Position numbers and translations under genes: made by a program
Shown here: piece after piece, positions 8,380 through 17,518 of the stretch
Layout: every line of letters begins with the position of its first letter
How positions within the stretch are numbered: the first letter of the stretch is position 1
The notes under the pieces: generated by a model
Told to the model about the DNA's origin: nothing
Database searches by the model: none
What the model saw: only the letters and a program-made list of their open reading frames with translations
DNA from: Halapricum desulfuricans
Lineage (GTDB): Archaea; Halobacteriota; Halobacteria; Halobacteriales; Haloarculaceae
Direction: 5' to 3'
Assembly: GCF_017094505.1 (NCBI RefSeq)
Contig: NZ_CP064787.1
Coordinates: forward strand, 1,240,001-1,304,000
DNA: 64,000 nt

Positions 8380-9759
8380 TCAGATCGCCAGGGCGTCGAT
8401 CACGACGGCCACGAGGAACGTCCCGAGATAGGCGTTCGAGGCGTGAAACGCACGAAACGCGGCCGATTCGGTTCGCTCGCGGTGCAGCCGGACGACCGTC
8501 CACAGGAAGACGGCACCCAGCACTACCGTCGTCGCGGCGACGAGCGCACCCAGATCGGCGACTGCGGTCACGACCGTCGCCGCCAGCAGCGTCGCCGCCA
8601 GATACCAGAGGATGTGCTTGCGCGTGGTCGCCTCCCCGCGGACGACGGGCATCATCGGGAAACCGCCCCGAGCGTAGTCGTCCTTGTACGCCAGCGCGAG
8701 GTTGTAGAAGTGTGCGGGCGTCCACAGGAAGATCAGCGTCGCCAGCGCCAGCCCGGCCGGTCCGATCGTCCCCGTGACGGCCGCCGACCCGATCAGCGCC
8801 GGGAGCGCACCGGCGAACCCGCCGATTACCGTGTTCTGGACGGTGTTAGGTTTCAAAACGAGCGTGTATATCACGCTGTAGAAGGCGATCGCGACCAGCC
8901 CCAGCACGGCCACGAGAACGTTGACCGTCAGGAAGACCGCAAGCGAGAGCGCGCCGAGCGCGAACCCGAACGCCAGCGCGTTCGTGACCGGGACCTGCTC
9001 GGTCGTCAACGGTCGGTCTGCGGTCCGGTTCATCCGCCGGTCCGCGTCGCGCTCGAGGACGTGATTGAAGGTTCCGCTAGAGCCGATCGCAAGCACCCCG
9101 CCGCCGATCGTCGCGAGGATCGTCTCGATCGGGATCGACCCGTCGGCGGCGAGCGCCATCCCGGCGGCGGCGACGAGACTGAGCAGCCACATCAGTCGCG
9201 GCTTGGTCAGACTGACGTACGCGCGAACCGTCTCTGCGAGGCCGCTCGGACCGGTAACGGTCACGTCTCCGACCGGTTCGGGCGTCGGTTCGGGGTCGGT
9301 CGTCACCGGCTGGTCGTCGTCGGCACCGGCCTCCAGGTGCCAGGCCAGCGCGGCGACGAGCGCGCCGAAGATCGACGCCGCGACTCCGAGGTGAACCGAG
9401 GGGATCTCGCCGGCCGCGCCGGTCGTCGCGACGGCCGCACCGACACCGATCTGGACCGGAAAGAGTGCGAGCGCGACTGCCAGCGCGTATTTCACCCGGC
9501 GTCGCCGTGCGACGCGCCAGCCGACGACGGCCGTCGCGACCACGAGCAGACCGACCAGCAGGGCGGTCACGCGATGCCCCCAGGCGATTATCAGCGCTGG
9601 CTCGGTCAGCGACGGCGGCTGTGAACAGACCGGCCAGCTCGAACAGGCGCTGGCCGCGTCCGCGATCGCAGCCGTCGCGCCGGCGACGATCAGCGCGTAG
9701 ACGCCGATCACCGCCCCGGCGAGCAACGCCGTGAACGTTCGTGTGTCTGTCTCGCGCAC
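8380..9759 (-). CDS. ctaB: Heme A synthase-like/heme O synthase (CtaA-CtaB) fusion
   Basis: A 459-residue fusion. Residues 1 to about 160 form a four-helix half resembling CtaA/COX15, with His in WGHRVTALLVG and VHLGVA and a Cys pair in CSSWPVCSQPP. The rest is a UbiA-type protoheme IX farnesyltransferase with SLTKPRLMWLLS, NHVLERDADRRMNRTADRPL (Asp-rich prenyl-Mg site) and YKDDYARGGFPMMPVVRG. It converts heme b to heme O and possibly onward to heme A for terminal oxidases. I choose GTG 9759 rather than ATG 9819 because a TATA-like ATTAAATAT (minus strand, about 9793-9801) would lie inside the longer version at leaderless spacing. It is divergent from coxB. Confidence 0.9.
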   Translation of the reverse strand: MRETDTRTFTALLAGAVIGVYALIVAGATAAIADAASACSSWPVCSQPPSLTEPALIIAWGHRVTALLVGLLVVATAVVGWRVARRRRVKYALAVALALFPVQIGVGAAVATTGAAGEIPSVHLGVAASIFGALVAALAWHLEAGADDDQPVTTDPEPTPEPVGDVTVTGPSGLAETVRAYVSLTKPRLMWLLSLVAAAGMALAADGSIPIETILATIGGGVLAIGSSGTFNHVLERDADRRMNRTADRPLTTEQVPVTNALAFGFALGALSLAVFLTVNVLVAVLGLVAIAFYSVIYTLVLKPNTVQNTVIGGFAGALPALIGSAAVTGTIGPAGLALATLIFLWTPAHFYNLALAYKDDYARGGFPMMPVVRGEATTRKHILWYLAATLLAATVVTAVADLGALVAATTVVLGAVFLWTVVRLHRERTESAAFRAFHASNAYLGTFLVAVVIDALAI

Positions 9760-9854
9760 AGGATCTGTCTCACCTACCCGGTCTAGCTCTGGATATTTAA
9801 TTCTCGCGTTACCCCTCATTTCGTGCAGGGTTTTGCATATAAACTGCCAAAATA

Positions 9855-9899
9855 GCAGGGGTAAGAGGTTAAGGACAAAACCGCAGGGGAAGCAGGTTA
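9855..9899 (+). promoter_or_regulatory. Direct repeats upstream of the coxB promoter
   Basis: Two 17-base copies, GCAGGGGTAAGAGGTTA (9855-9871) and GCAGGGGAAGCAGGTTA (9883-9899), match at 14 of 17 positions and are spaced 28 bases apart. The second runs into the TATA-like box. The placement just upstream of a leaderless promoter fits an activator or repressor site for coxB, and perhaps for the divergent ctaAB operon. Confidence 0.4.
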
Positions 9900-9905
9900 T
9901 TTATA
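9897..9905 (+). promoter_or_regulatory. coxB TATA box
   Basis: TTATTTATA is centred 28 bases before the coxB ATG at 9929, which is the standard haloarchaeal spacing for a leaderless message starting at the A of the ATG. This also decides the coxB start over an upstream in-frame ATG at 9731. Confidence 0.65.
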
Positions 9906-9928
9906 CCCGAGTTCCCAACACTGTGGCA

Positions 9929-10630
9929 ATGACGCGCAACCGTGCAGGGGTCGTCGCAGTGCTGTCGGGCGCGCTGGTCGCCGTCGGCAGCCGGCCCGCG
10001 CTCGCCCAGTCGACGGCGAGTTCCTCGACGGAAGAGGCGATCTGGGGGCTGAACTTCGAGTTGCTCGCGGTCGCGATTCCGATCACGATCCTCGTCGAGG
10101 CGATCCTCTTCTATACCGTCTGGCGGTTCCGGTCGAGCAACGTCGAGGAGGCAAAGCCGACCAAGGAGAACCGGCGGCTCGAGATCACCTGGACGGTCGC
10201 GACGGCGATCGTCCTGCTGTTCGTCGGTATCGGGGCCTACGGCGTCCTCGCCCAGGACGACGTCTCCGGGCAGGGCGAGGCGGACATGGAAGTACAGGTC
10301 TTCGCCGAGCGGTACGCCTGGAGTTACGAGTACCCCGAACAGAACGTCTCGAGTGGCGATCAGCTCGTCATTCCGGTCAACCAGACGGTGAAGCTGAACG
10401 TCACCTCAAAGGACTGGTTGCACGCCTTCCACGTGCCCGAACTCGGGCTGAAATCCGACGCGTTCCCCGCACAGTCGAACTACCTCGTCACGACGCCACA
10501 GGAGACCGGCACCTATCAGGTCTACTGCGCCGAGTACTGCGGGGCGGGCCACTCGCTGATGATGTCGGAAGTCAACGTGACGACCCAGGAGAAATACGAG
10601 TCCTGGCTGGCCTCCCAGCAGGACGAGTGA
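9929..10630 (+). CDS. coxB: Cytochrome c oxidase subunit II
   Basis: A 233-residue subunit II of a heme-copper oxidase. It has an N-terminal Sec signal or first helix (GVVAVLSGALVAVGSRPALAQ), two transmembrane segments (about residues 40-63 and 87-107) and a C-terminal cupredoxin domain carrying the CuA site: His in LHAFHVPELGLKSD, then CAEYCGAGHSLMM (CxxxCxxxHxxM). It accepts electrons from a soluble donor outside the membrane and passes them to subunit I. Subunit I is not in this window. The divergent ctaAB-ABC operon supplies the heme and assembly functions. Confidence 0.95.
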   Translation: MTRNRAGVVAVLSGALVAVGSRPALAQSTASSSTEEAIWGLNFELLAVAIPITILVEAILFYTVWRFRSSNVEEAKPTKENRRLEITWTVATAIVLLFVGIGAYGVLAQDDVSGQGEADMEVQVFAERYAWSYEYPEQNVSSGDQLVIPVNQTVKLNVTSKDWLHAFHVPELGLKSDAFPAQSNYLVTTPQETGTYQVYCAEYCGAGHSLMMSEVNVTTQEKYESWLASQQDE

Positions 10631-10727
10631 CGTGACCGGTTCCGGGCGCGCTCATACTGGTGGCGATACCGTTTCGACAGCACTCACCACCGTGCCGAGT
10701 ATCGTTCCGAACGGACAGCCGACAGCG

Positions 10728-11708
10728 TCACGACCACCGGTCGAGGCCGGTCTGGACTTGCGAGTCCGCAATCCGCTCGAACCCGCGCTCGACCTCGTCG
10801 GGAGCGACCTCCCAGGTCCCGGTGACGTACTCGCGGGCCGCGTCCACGTCCGGCGAAATGTCGAGGTCGAGGGCCGGCGTCTCGACGACCGGCGGGTCCC
10901 GGAAGAGCTGTCTGATCCGGTCGGCGTTCTCGATCCGGATCCCCTCGGCCTCGATGACGCCCCACAGGTCGCCGTGCTCTCTGATCGCTTTGACCGACGT
11001 TTTCGGCCCGTAGCCGGAAACGCCCTCGTTGAAGTCCGTCCCGCAGAGGATCGCGACGTCGATCAACTGCTCCCAGGTGATGTCGTGCGCGTCGAGCGTC
11101 GCGTCCAGATCCATCAGCTCGGGATCGCCCTTGCTGGTCAGTTGCCGGAGCGTCAGTGGTGCGCCAAAGAGCAGCGCGTCGTAGTCCTCGGTGCCGACGT
11201 AATCGACGTCGCCCCGGCGAGCCATCACCGCCGCCTGGGCTTCGCCCTCGGCCGGCGCGTCGACGATCGGTACGTCAAGCAGTTCGAGCAACTCGCGGGT
11301 CGTCTCGACGATCGTCTCGGTCAGTCGCTGGGTGCGGCTCTCCAGCCGTGCGACGGCGATCTCGTCGCCTTCCTCGCGGGCGGTTTCGAGGCGCTTCTGG
11401 GCGGCCTCGCGTTGCTCGCGTCGCTGCTGAACCTCGTCGTCTTTCAGGTCGGTGACCGCGCCGTCGAAGACGAACACCGGCGTCAGGTCGTGCTCGAAGA
11501 ACTTCGGCAGGCCCTGGACGACGCCGACGAGGTTGGCGACTTCCTCGCCGTCGCTGGTCGTGTAGACTTCCTCGCTGGTCCACTTGACGGTCGTCGTCAG
11601 ATACCGGTACAGCCAGTTGTGTGCGTCCACGGCGACGACTGACCCCTGCAGGTCGGCGAACGGAACGTCCTCGAGGACCGCCAGGTCGCGCAGCGCTGCG
11701 TTTCCCAT
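10728..11708 (-). CDS. fen: Flap endonuclease 1
   Basis: A 326-residue structure-specific nuclease that removes 5' flaps during Okazaki fragment processing and repair. It shows the N-terminal MGNAALRDL, metal-binding acidic motifs ([49 protein letters not shown]) and a helix-hairpin-helix region ([15 protein letters not shown]). The protein ends in QTGLDRWS, a PIP-box-like sequence for binding the PCNA clamp, with a polar last residue. It converges with coxB and is probably transcribed alone. Confidence 0.95.
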   Translation of the reverse strand: MGNAALRDLAVLEDVPFADLQGSVVAVDAHNWLYRYLTTTVKWTSEEVYTTSDGEEVANLVGVVQGLPKFFEHDLTPVFVFDGAVTDLKDDEVQQRREQREAAQKRLETAREEGDEIAVARLESRTQRLTETIVETTRELLELLDVPIVDAPAEGEAQAAVMARRGDVDYVGTEDYDALLFGAPLTLRQLTSKGDPELMDLDATLDAHDITWEQLIDVAILCGTDFNEGVSGYGPKTSVKAIREHGDLWGVIEAEGIRIENADRIRQLFRDPPVVETPALDLDISPDVDAAREYVTGTWEVAPDEVERGFERIADSQVQTGLDRWS

Positions 11709-11769
11709 CGGTCTTCGCTTGGGTCGACAGGGGTTTGAATCCCCTGATAGTGACCGTACCCCGCGCCGA

Positions 11770-12294
11770 TCACGCCGAAAGCGGATCGACGACTGCCGGT
11801 ACTGTCTCGCGAGACTCGATGAATGCAGCGGCGTCAGGTTCGAGGTCGTCCTCGCGGAAGCTCTCTAGCCCCGCCCGGTAGGATTCGCCTCCATCCGGAG
11901 CGGGCCAGGCCAGGACGCGCTCGGCCAGCCCCGTCCGTTCGCCCGTGTAGCCGAACCCGGCCTTCGAGGCGGCCTCGTAGGCGAACGGGTTGTTCACGGC
12001 GATCGCGACCCTGTCGTAGCCCCGTTTTAACGCCCGCTCGCGAACCGTCCGGAGCAGCCGCGAGCCGATTCCTTCCCCCCGGCAGTCGCGCCGGACGGTC
12101 ACGTACCGGATCCGCAGCGTTGAGTCGTCGGTCCGGTCGGGGTCGAACGCCGCCGCGGCGACGACGTCATCGTCTTCGCGCACGACCGCCTTACCCGTCG
12201 AGGACATGACGAACTTGCCGGCGTAGCTAAACTGCTCGTAGTCGAGTCGCAGCGTCGGTCCATCGGCGGCCCAGCCGAGCAGTTCGAACTCCAT
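11770..12294 (-). CDS. GNAT family N-acetyltransferase
   Basis: A 174-residue acetyltransferase of the GCN5 superfamily. The acetyl-CoA binding motif [21 protein letters not shown] (about residues 69-89) and the following [26 protein letters not shown] segment (motif B) are clear. The substrate, whether protein, amine or antibiotic-like molecule, cannot be told. It lies 60 bases upstream of fen on the same strand, so it may share a transcript, and is divergent from the methyltransferase gene. Confidence 0.82.
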   Translation of the reverse strand: MEFELLGWAADGPTLRLDYEQFSYAGKFVMSSTGKAVVREDDDVVAAAAFDPDRTDDSTLRIRYVTVRRDCRGEGIGSRLLRTVRERALKRGYDRVAIAVNNPFAYEAASKAGFGYTGERTGLAERVLAWPAPDGGESYRAGLESFREDDLEPDAAAFIESRETVPAVVDPLSA

Positions 12295-12369
12295 ACCGAT
12301 GCCAGACGCGCCGGCGGCAAAGACGTACTGCTCCGCGCTGCTTTTCTCGCTCGACCTGCTATACCGGCT

Positions 12370-12945
12370 ATGTCAACCGGCGACGTCGCTCTCTTCGACC
12401 GTTTCGCGCGCTACTACGATCTGTTCGTGCCCGGCGCGAAGGCGACCAATCTCTCTCGCGGACTTGAGGCGGCGACCCGACCGGTCGAACGACTGGTCGA
12501 CGTCGGCGGTGGGACCGGCCGGGCAGCGCGGGCGCTCGGCGTCGATCAGCGGGTCGTCCTCGACGCCTCACGGGGAATGCTCTCTCAGACGACGCTCCCG
12601 AGCGTTCAGGGCGACGCCGGCCGACTGCCGCTCGCGACCGACGCCGTCGACGCGATCACCGTCGTCGACGCGCTGCATCACATCCACGGCTGGGACGCCG
12701 TCTTCGAGGAGGCGTTTCGCGTGCTCGCTCCGGGCGGCGTGCTCGTGATCAGCGACTTCGACCCTGCGACCGTCCCCGGACGGCTGCTGGTGGCCGGTGA
12801 GCGACTTGTCGGATTCGAATCCTGTTTTGAGTCACCGGACCGACTCCGCGAGCGTCTCGAGGCGGTCGGTTTCGAGACCCGACTGATCGACGGCGGGTTC
12901 GGATACACGGTCGCCGCAGCCGTCCCGAAACGCGAAGGCACATAG
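12370..12945 (+). CDS. Class I SAM-dependent methyltransferase
   Basis: A 191-residue protein with a Rossmann-like methyltransferase fold: motif I LVDVGGGTGRAARAL (about residues 42-56), acidic motif II VVLDASRGML, motif post-I GDAGRLPLATDAVDAITVVDALHHI, and RVLAPGGVLVISDF. It resembles the UbiE/Methyltransf_11 group. The N-terminal FDRFARYYDLFVPGAK is typical of small-molecule methyltransferases. It is followed after 23 bases by DUF3054, which suggests an operon. Substrate unknown. Confidence 0.85.
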   Translation: MSTGDVALFDRFARYYDLFVPGAKATNLSRGLEAATRPVERLVDVGGGTGRAARALGVDQRVVLDASRGMLSQTTLPSVQGDAGRLPLATDAVDAITVVDALHHIHGWDAVFEEAFRVLAPGGVLVISDFDPATVPGRLLVAGERLVGFESCFESPDRLRERLEAVGFETRLIDGGFGYTVAAAVPKREGT

Positions 12946-12968
12946 GCCCGGCGTCCGAGTGGGCGGGT

Positions 12969-13388
12969 ATGCAGGTGGTCGATGCGATCGGTCGCCGGGT
13001 CGATCGGACGCGACTGTCCGCGCTGGTCGCTCTCGGTGACGTCGCCTTGCTCGCACTGTTCGTCGCTGTCGGCGAGGTCTCTCACGGTACCCCTCCCTGG
13101 GAGTTTCCGGTCCGGGCCGTCGAAGCGTTCGTCCCGTTTCTACTCGGGTGGGGGATCGCGGCGTTCGTCGGCGGGCTGTACACGAGCGACGCCTGGGAGT
13201 TCCCGCTCCGTGCCGTCTCCTGGACGACGCCCGGCTGGCTGACGGCCGTCCTGATCGCGATGGCGGTCCGGTCGCTGCCGTTCGTTCGCGGAGGCGTCCA
13301 GCTCTCCTTCGTCGCCGTTTCAGTGGCTGTCGGGCTCGTCTTGCTCGTTCCCTGGCGAACGACGGTCGCACTGCGATACGGCAAGTAG
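12969..13388 (+). CDS. DUF3054 domain membrane protein
   Basis: A 139-residue protein with four predicted membrane helices (about residues 22-42, 54-72, 86-104, 112-132). It matches DUF3054 in layout, including the paired loops that end in FVGGLYTSDAW and SWTTPGWL. The function is unknown. It follows the methyltransferase gene at short spacing and is probably co-transcribed. Confidence 0.82.
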   Translation: MQVVDAIGRRVDRTRLSALVALGDVALLALFVAVGEVSHGTPPWEFPVRAVEAFVPFLLGWGIAAFVGGLYTSDAWEFPLRAVSWTTPGWLTAVLIAMAVRSLPFVRGGVQLSFVAVSVAVGLVLLVPWRTTVALRYGK

Positions 13389-13441
13389 TATGCGAAAGTC
13401 GATGCCGCCGACGGACCGACGCTCGGCCGCGATGGAGGGCC

Positions 13442-13612
13442 CTACCGGTACTCTTCGATCGCCACGGCTACGGTCGACTGGATCCAGGCCTCGTGGTTCT
13501 CCCGATCGTAGATGACGAACTCGTCGTCATCGAGTGTCAACTCGGCGTATCGCTGTGGCTGGTTGTCGTCCGTCGCTGGCCCGGCCGTGTTGTCCGTGGC
13601 ATTGCCGCTCAT
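13442..13612 (-). CDS. Small haloarchaeal protein, DUF7331-like
   Basis: A 56-residue ORF (MSGNATDNTAGPATDDNQPQ then RYAELTLDDDEFVIYDRENH, ending AIEEYR). The conserved-looking core 'YAELTLDDDEFVIYDRENHEAW' fits the short DUF7331 haloarchaeal family. The ATG at 13612 has a TATA-like TTATAC on the minus strand near 13674. It contains no cysteines or membrane helix. It converges with the DUF3054 gene. The function is unknown. Confidence 0.7.
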   Translation of the reverse strand: MSGNATDNTAGPATDDNQPQRYAELTLDDDEFVIYDRENHEAWIQSTVAVAIEEYR

Positions 13613-13960
13613 TGTTCTCTATGGACGGAATTGCCGTCCCTCTGTCTCCACTTCTAACTGCGTTCCCGTTCAGTATAAGCCCTCTGCCCCAATTATCATT
13701 CGACAAAACGGGAGTTCGATCGCTCTCTGTCGATTTTCGCGATTGACTCCGTCTCGATCCGGACCGCTAAAACGACACTTCCACGTGTCGGTCTATCCCT
13801 CAGCTTCGTTATCGGATGCGATAATCTGGCGATTGGGCGTTTGTGTCGTCTTCGATCCGTCGCGTTCACCGGCGGCGCGGCGATCCGGACGGAGTCTCGT
13901 TGCTGGATCGCGGTCGCGTTCGCAGGGGATTTTATGCCCAGTCGTCCACAGAGGTACCGT
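13613..13960. other. Intergenic region without a recognised gene
   Basis: About 350 bases between the small DUF7331-like gene (leftward) and the membrane protein pair (rightward). A TATA-like TTATAC near 13674 (minus strand) may serve the small gene, and TTTTATG near 13930 lies about 30 bases before the ATG at 13961. Open frames in between have no convincing protein character. Confidence 0.5.
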
Positions 13961-14581
13961 ATGGAAGTCTCGGAGCTCGACGCGCTGCTCCACGACAGTC
14001 GCAACAACGCCCTCATCGGGTGGCTGTTGATCGCGCTGCTGGGCGGTACTGCAGTCGGGATCGTCGTCGCCACCGGGCTGCTGTGGTCGGTGTTCGCACT
14101 CGGCGTTGTCGTGCTGGCGCTGCTGCCGCCGCTGGCGTATCGCTCGCCGTACGTCATGCTTCCCTGGGAGGTCCTGCTGATGGCCGCGCTCCCGATCGTC
14201 GGGCTCGCGATCGGGTCGGAGCGACTCTCGGGGGAGTTCACGGTGTATTTCGCCATCGCAGCGGTCGCGCTGGTGATCGCCGTCGAGCTGCAGTCGTTCA
14301 CGTCTATCAGGTATCCGCCGTGGTTCGCGGTCGTGCTCGTGGTCGTCGCGACGCTCGCCTCGGCCGCGCTGTGGGCGCTGCTCCGGTGGGGGTTCGACGT
14401 GTACGTCGGAACAAACTACATCACCACCAACGACGAACTGATGTACGAGTGGCTCTACTCGGCCGCTGCGGGGCTGCTCGCGGGTGTGACGTTCACGCTG
14501 TATTTCCGACGACGACGGAAATCCGTCGACGCCATGCTCGAAGAGATCGACGAGCTTCAGAACGAGAGTGAGCGATCGTGA
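13961..14581 (+). CDS. Multi-pass membrane protein of unknown function
   Basis: A 206-residue protein with about six hydrophobic helices, a cytoplasmic N-terminal segment (MEVSELDALLHDSRNN) and a charged C-terminal tail (RRRRKSVDAMLEEIDELQNE) that may form a coiled coil. It has a conserved-looking loop GTNYITTNDELMYEWLYSAAAG. I choose ATG 13961 because of the TATA-like sequence about 30 bases upstream; an in-frame ATG at 13934 is possible. The stop overlaps the next start (GTGA), so the two membrane proteins are translationally coupled and may act together. Confidence 0.7.
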   Translation: MEVSELDALLHDSRNNALIGWLLIALLGGTAVGIVVATGLLWSVFALGVVVLALLPPLAYRSPYVMLPWEVLLMAALPIVGLAIGSERLSGEFTVYFAIAAVALVIAVELQSFTSIRYPPWFAVVLVVVATLASAALWALLRWGFDVYVGTNYITTNDELMYEWLYSAAAGLLAGVTFTLYFRRRRKSVDAMLEEIDELQNESERS

Positions 14582-15231
14582 ACGGCTCCAGAATTCGACT
14601 CTCTCAGCGTCGGCAAGCACAGGTGACCCGCTTCATGGAGCTGTCGCTGGTCGGACTGTTCTTCATCGGGCTCGAACGCGGCAGCGTCGGGATCATCATC
14701 AACACCGGCGTGGCGCTGCTCGTGACGCGCATCCCGTCGATCCTCGAGCGCGACTACCAGCTCGCGATGGATCCGAAGATCACGCTGTGGATCACCAGCG
14801 CCGCGTTCCTCCATGCGCTCGGTACGGTCGGTGTCCCGGGGCTGGGGTGGAAGCCCTACTCCGCGATCCCCTGGTGGGATCACGCGACGCACGCGCTGTC
14901 AGCGTCGGTCGTGGCCGCCGCCGGGTACGCGACGGTCCGGGCGATCGACGAACACTCCGAAAGGGTGCATCTCCCCTCGAAGTTCGTCGCCGCGATCATC
15001 CTGCTTTTCGTCCTCGCGTTCGGCGTCCTCTGGGAACTGCTGGAGTTCGCACTCGGCGTCGCGGCGGACCAACTGGGCACCTCGTCGGTGCTCACCCAGT
15101 ACGGCGTCTACGACACGCTGTGGGACCTCGTCTACAACTCCGCCGGCGCGGTTCTGGTCGCGCTGTGGGGCGGCCTCTATCTCTCTGATCTCTCCGACGC
15201 GATCGGCGAACGGTTCCTGTCGTCCGACTAG
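14578..15231 (+). CDS. DUF2238/YjdF-like membrane protein
   Basis: A 217-residue membrane protein with about six helices. It has the motifs WWDHATHALSASVVAAAGYA and LLFVLAFGVLWELLEFALG, followed by YDTLWDLVYNSAGAVLVAL. The Asp/His and Glu residues within membrane segments resemble DUF2238 (YjdF) proteins, whose role is unknown. The GTG start overlaps the previous stop, indicating coupled translation. It converges with pabA. Confidence 0.72.
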   Translation: MNGSRIRLSQRRQAQVTRFMELSLVGLFFIGLERGSVGIIINTGVALLVTRIPSILERDYQLAMDPKITLWITSAAFLHALGTVGVPGLGWKPYSAIPWWDHATHALSASVVAAAGYATVRAIDEHSERVHLPSKFVAAIILLFVLAFGVLWELLEFALGVAADQLGTSSVLTQYGVYDTLWDLVYNSAGAVLVALWGGLYLSDLSDAIGERFLSSD

Positions 15232-15262
15232 CGACTGTCGTTCCGACCGCGAAAACGGTCGC

Positions 15263-15955
15263 TCAGCAGTATTCCCGGAAGAACGACGCCAGCAACCGTT
15301 TCCCGTGCTCGGTCAGGACGCTCTCTGGATGGAACTGCACGCCGACGTGCGGCCGTGACTCGTGTCGAACCGCCATGACGAGCGACCGTTCGTCGTCGGT
15401 CCGGGCCGTCTCGATCAGCCCGTCGGGCAAGTCGGCCCGCTCGACTGCCAGCGAGTGATAGCGGCCGACCTCGAACGTCTCCGGCAGTCGCGCGAAGACC
15501 CCCGCCCCGTCGTGAGTGATCGTCGACGGCTTGCCGTGGACAACGTCCGGCGCGTAGCCGACCGACCCGCCGTTGGCCGCACACAGCGCCTGATGTCCCA
15601 GACACACCCCCAGCGTCGGGATCGACAACTGCTCGAAGATCGCCGTCGAGACGCCCGCCTCCGCCGGCGTCCCCGGTCCCGGTGAGACGACGATCGCGTC
15701 CGGATCGAGGTCGCGGATCCCCTCGACGTCGGTCTCGTCGTTGCGGCGGACGATCACCTCACCGTTCGCGTTGTCCGACGGCCCGCTTGCTCTCGAGGAC
15801 TCCCTGCGGTCGTCCTCGTCACTGCCTCGATCACTTGCTTCGAGGTCTTTCGCTTCGCTCAGTGTCTTGCCACTAACGATTTCTCCGACGTACTGCACAA
15901 GATTGTACGCGAACGAATCGTAGTTGTCGATCACCAGCACCGACAGCCCGCTCAT
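15263..15955 (-). CDS. pabA: Aminodeoxychorismate/anthranilate synthase glutaminase subunit
   Basis: A class I glutamine amidotransferase of 230 residues that supplies ammonia to the chorismate-binding partner encoded immediately upstream. The N-terminal [34 protein letters not shown], the nucleophile region [11 protein letters not shown] and the C-terminal [15 protein letters not shown] (catalytic His-Glu) are intact. Unusually, residues about 27-65 (15764-15874) form an extra hydrophilic, charged stretch between the first strand region and [11 protein letters not shown], absent from the trpG product in this window. The start overlaps the pabB stop (ATGA). No aminodeoxychorismate lyase gene follows. 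Confidence 0.88.
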   Translation of the reverse strand: MSGLSVLVIDNYDSFAYNLVQYVGEIVSGKTLSEAKDLEASDRGSDEDDRRESSRASGPSDNANGEVIVRRNDETDVEGIRDLDPDAIVVSPGPGTPAEAGVSTAIFEQLSIPTLGVCLGHQALCAANGGSVGYAPDVVHGKPSTITHDGAGVFARLPETFEVGRYHSLAVERADLPDGLIETARTDDERSLVMAVRHESRPHVGVQFHPESVLTEHGKRLLASFFREYC

Positions 15956-17451
15956 TGCGATCGCTCTCCCCCGGACTCTCCACTATGCTCCCCGACGGCG
16001 AAGTCGGGGCCACTGTCCATAGCCGCGTCGACGGCGTTGATCAGCGCTCGCCCCTTGTCCAGCGTCTCCTGATACTCCCGCCGCGGGTCCGAGTCGTGGA
16101 CGATCCCCGCGCCGACCCGGAGGTGATACTCCCGTCCGTACCGGACTAGCGTCCGGATGACGATGTTCAGCGTCGCCCGGTCGTCGAACCCGAAGATCCC
16201 GATCGATCCCGTGTAGGGACCGCGGCGGGTCGACTCGACCTCGTCGATGATAGCCATCGTCCGGGGCTTGGGCGCGCCGGTTATCGTCCCGCCCGGGAAC
16301 ACCGCTTCGACGGCGTCCTCGAGTGTCTGTCCCTCGCGCAGGCGACCCTCGACGAGCGACACGAGGTGCATCACCTCGCTGTAGCGGTCGACACGGCGGT
16401 ACTCGCTCACCTCGACGGTCCCGTACTCGCTGACCGTCCCGAGGTCGTTGCGCTCGAGGTCGACGAGCATCGCGTGTTCGGCCCGCTCCTTCTCGTCGCC
16501 GGTCAGCTCGGCTTCCAGTCGCTCGTCCGCCGCCGGCGTCTCGCCGCGCGGTCGCGTCCCCGCGATCGGTTCGGTTTCGAGGCGCTGACCCGCTCGATCC
16601 AGGAGGAGTTCGGGACTGGCGCTCACCAGATCGACGCCCGGGAACTCCAGCAACGCCGAGTACGGGGCGGGGTTGACCGACCGCAACGCGTCGAAGACAG
16701 CGACCGGATGGGCCGCTGCCGGAGCCGCGAGGCGATGGGAGACGTTCGCCTGAAACGTATTCCCGTCACGGACGTGTTCTTTGACTCGTCGAACCCGCTC
16801 GGCGAAAGCCGTCTCCCCACACTCGCTCCGGAACGTCGCTCGCTCGCGCTCGACTGGCGGTGGCCCGACGGTCGGATCGCCGTCGACGGCCGCTCTTGCC
16901 AGCTCGAGGGCACGCTCGCGGCCGTGCTCGTAGGCGTCGGACGCGTCCTCGAAGGCATCCACGCGGGGACAGGCGGTCACGTGCACCGTCGTCGGCTGCT
17001 CGCGCGGTTCGTGCCAGGCGACCAGCCGGTCGTAGACGCCCAGTTGCATTCGCGGCAGGTCCCGATCGCGGGTGGCCGACGCCGGGAGCGACTCGACCTC
17101 CCGGGCGATATCGTAGGAGAGCCAGCCGATCGCACCACACGGATAGGGGATCTCACAGTCTCCCCGTAGCAGTGACTCCCCACCGACGACCGATTCGAGC
17201 GTCGCCAGCGTCTCCTCGCCGGGCCACGTCTCGACGAGTTCGACGGGATCGACGCCGAAATATCCCCATCCCGATCGACCGCCGCTGGTCTCCAGATAGA
17301 CGCTGCCGTCTCCGTCCCGTGCGCGTCGGTAGGCCTCGAACGGGTCGTCGACTTCGACCGTGGCCTCGACGGGGACGCGGCGGTCGCCGGAGGTCGCCGT
17401 CGCTGCCGTCAGAAAGGACTCCCGATCCGTCTCGACTCGCGGTTCGCCCAT
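15952..17451 (-). CDS. pabB: Aminodeoxychorismate synthase component I-like protein
   Basis: A 499-residue chorismate-utilising enzyme. The C-terminal chorismate-binding domain shows [52 protein letters not shown] and [18 protein letters not shown]. The pairing with pabA and the existence of a separate trpE in the trp operon support a p-aminobenzoate role. However, the motif reads PIAGT, the form of anthranilate synthases, rather than the PIKGT of E. coli PabB, so it could be a second anthranilate synthase. The start at 17451 ([14 protein letters not shown]) is preferred to a longer frame with low-complexity residues. Confidence 0.82.
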   Translation of the reverse strand: MGEPRVETDRESFLTAATATSGDRRVPVEATVEVDDPFEAYRRARDGDGSVYLETSGGRSGWGYFGVDPVELVETWPGEETLATLESVVGGESLLRGDCEIPYPCGAIGWLSYDIAREVESLPASATRDRDLPRMQLGVYDRLVAWHEPREQPTTVHVTACPRVDAFEDASDAYEHGRERALELARAAVDGDPTVGPPPVERERATFRSECGETAFAERVRRVKEHVRDGNTFQANVSHRLAAPAAAHPVAVFDALRSVNPAPYSALLEFPGVDLVSASPELLLDRAGQRLETEPIAGTRPRGETPAADERLEAELTGDEKERAEHAMLVDLERNDLGTVSEYGTVEVSEYRRVDRYSEVMHLVSLVEGRLREGQTLEDAVEAVFPGGTITGAPKPRTMAIIDEVESTRRGPYTGSIGIFGFDDRATLNIVIRTLVRYGREYHLRVGAGIVHDSDPRREYQETLDKGRALINAVDAAMDSGPDFAVGEHSGESGGERSQ

Positions 17452-17518
17452 TGTCTGTCCGAAGCAGACGGGGCTGCTTGTAGGTTGCGAGGCCGGCAAC
17501 GCTGACGGAACGCAGAAT

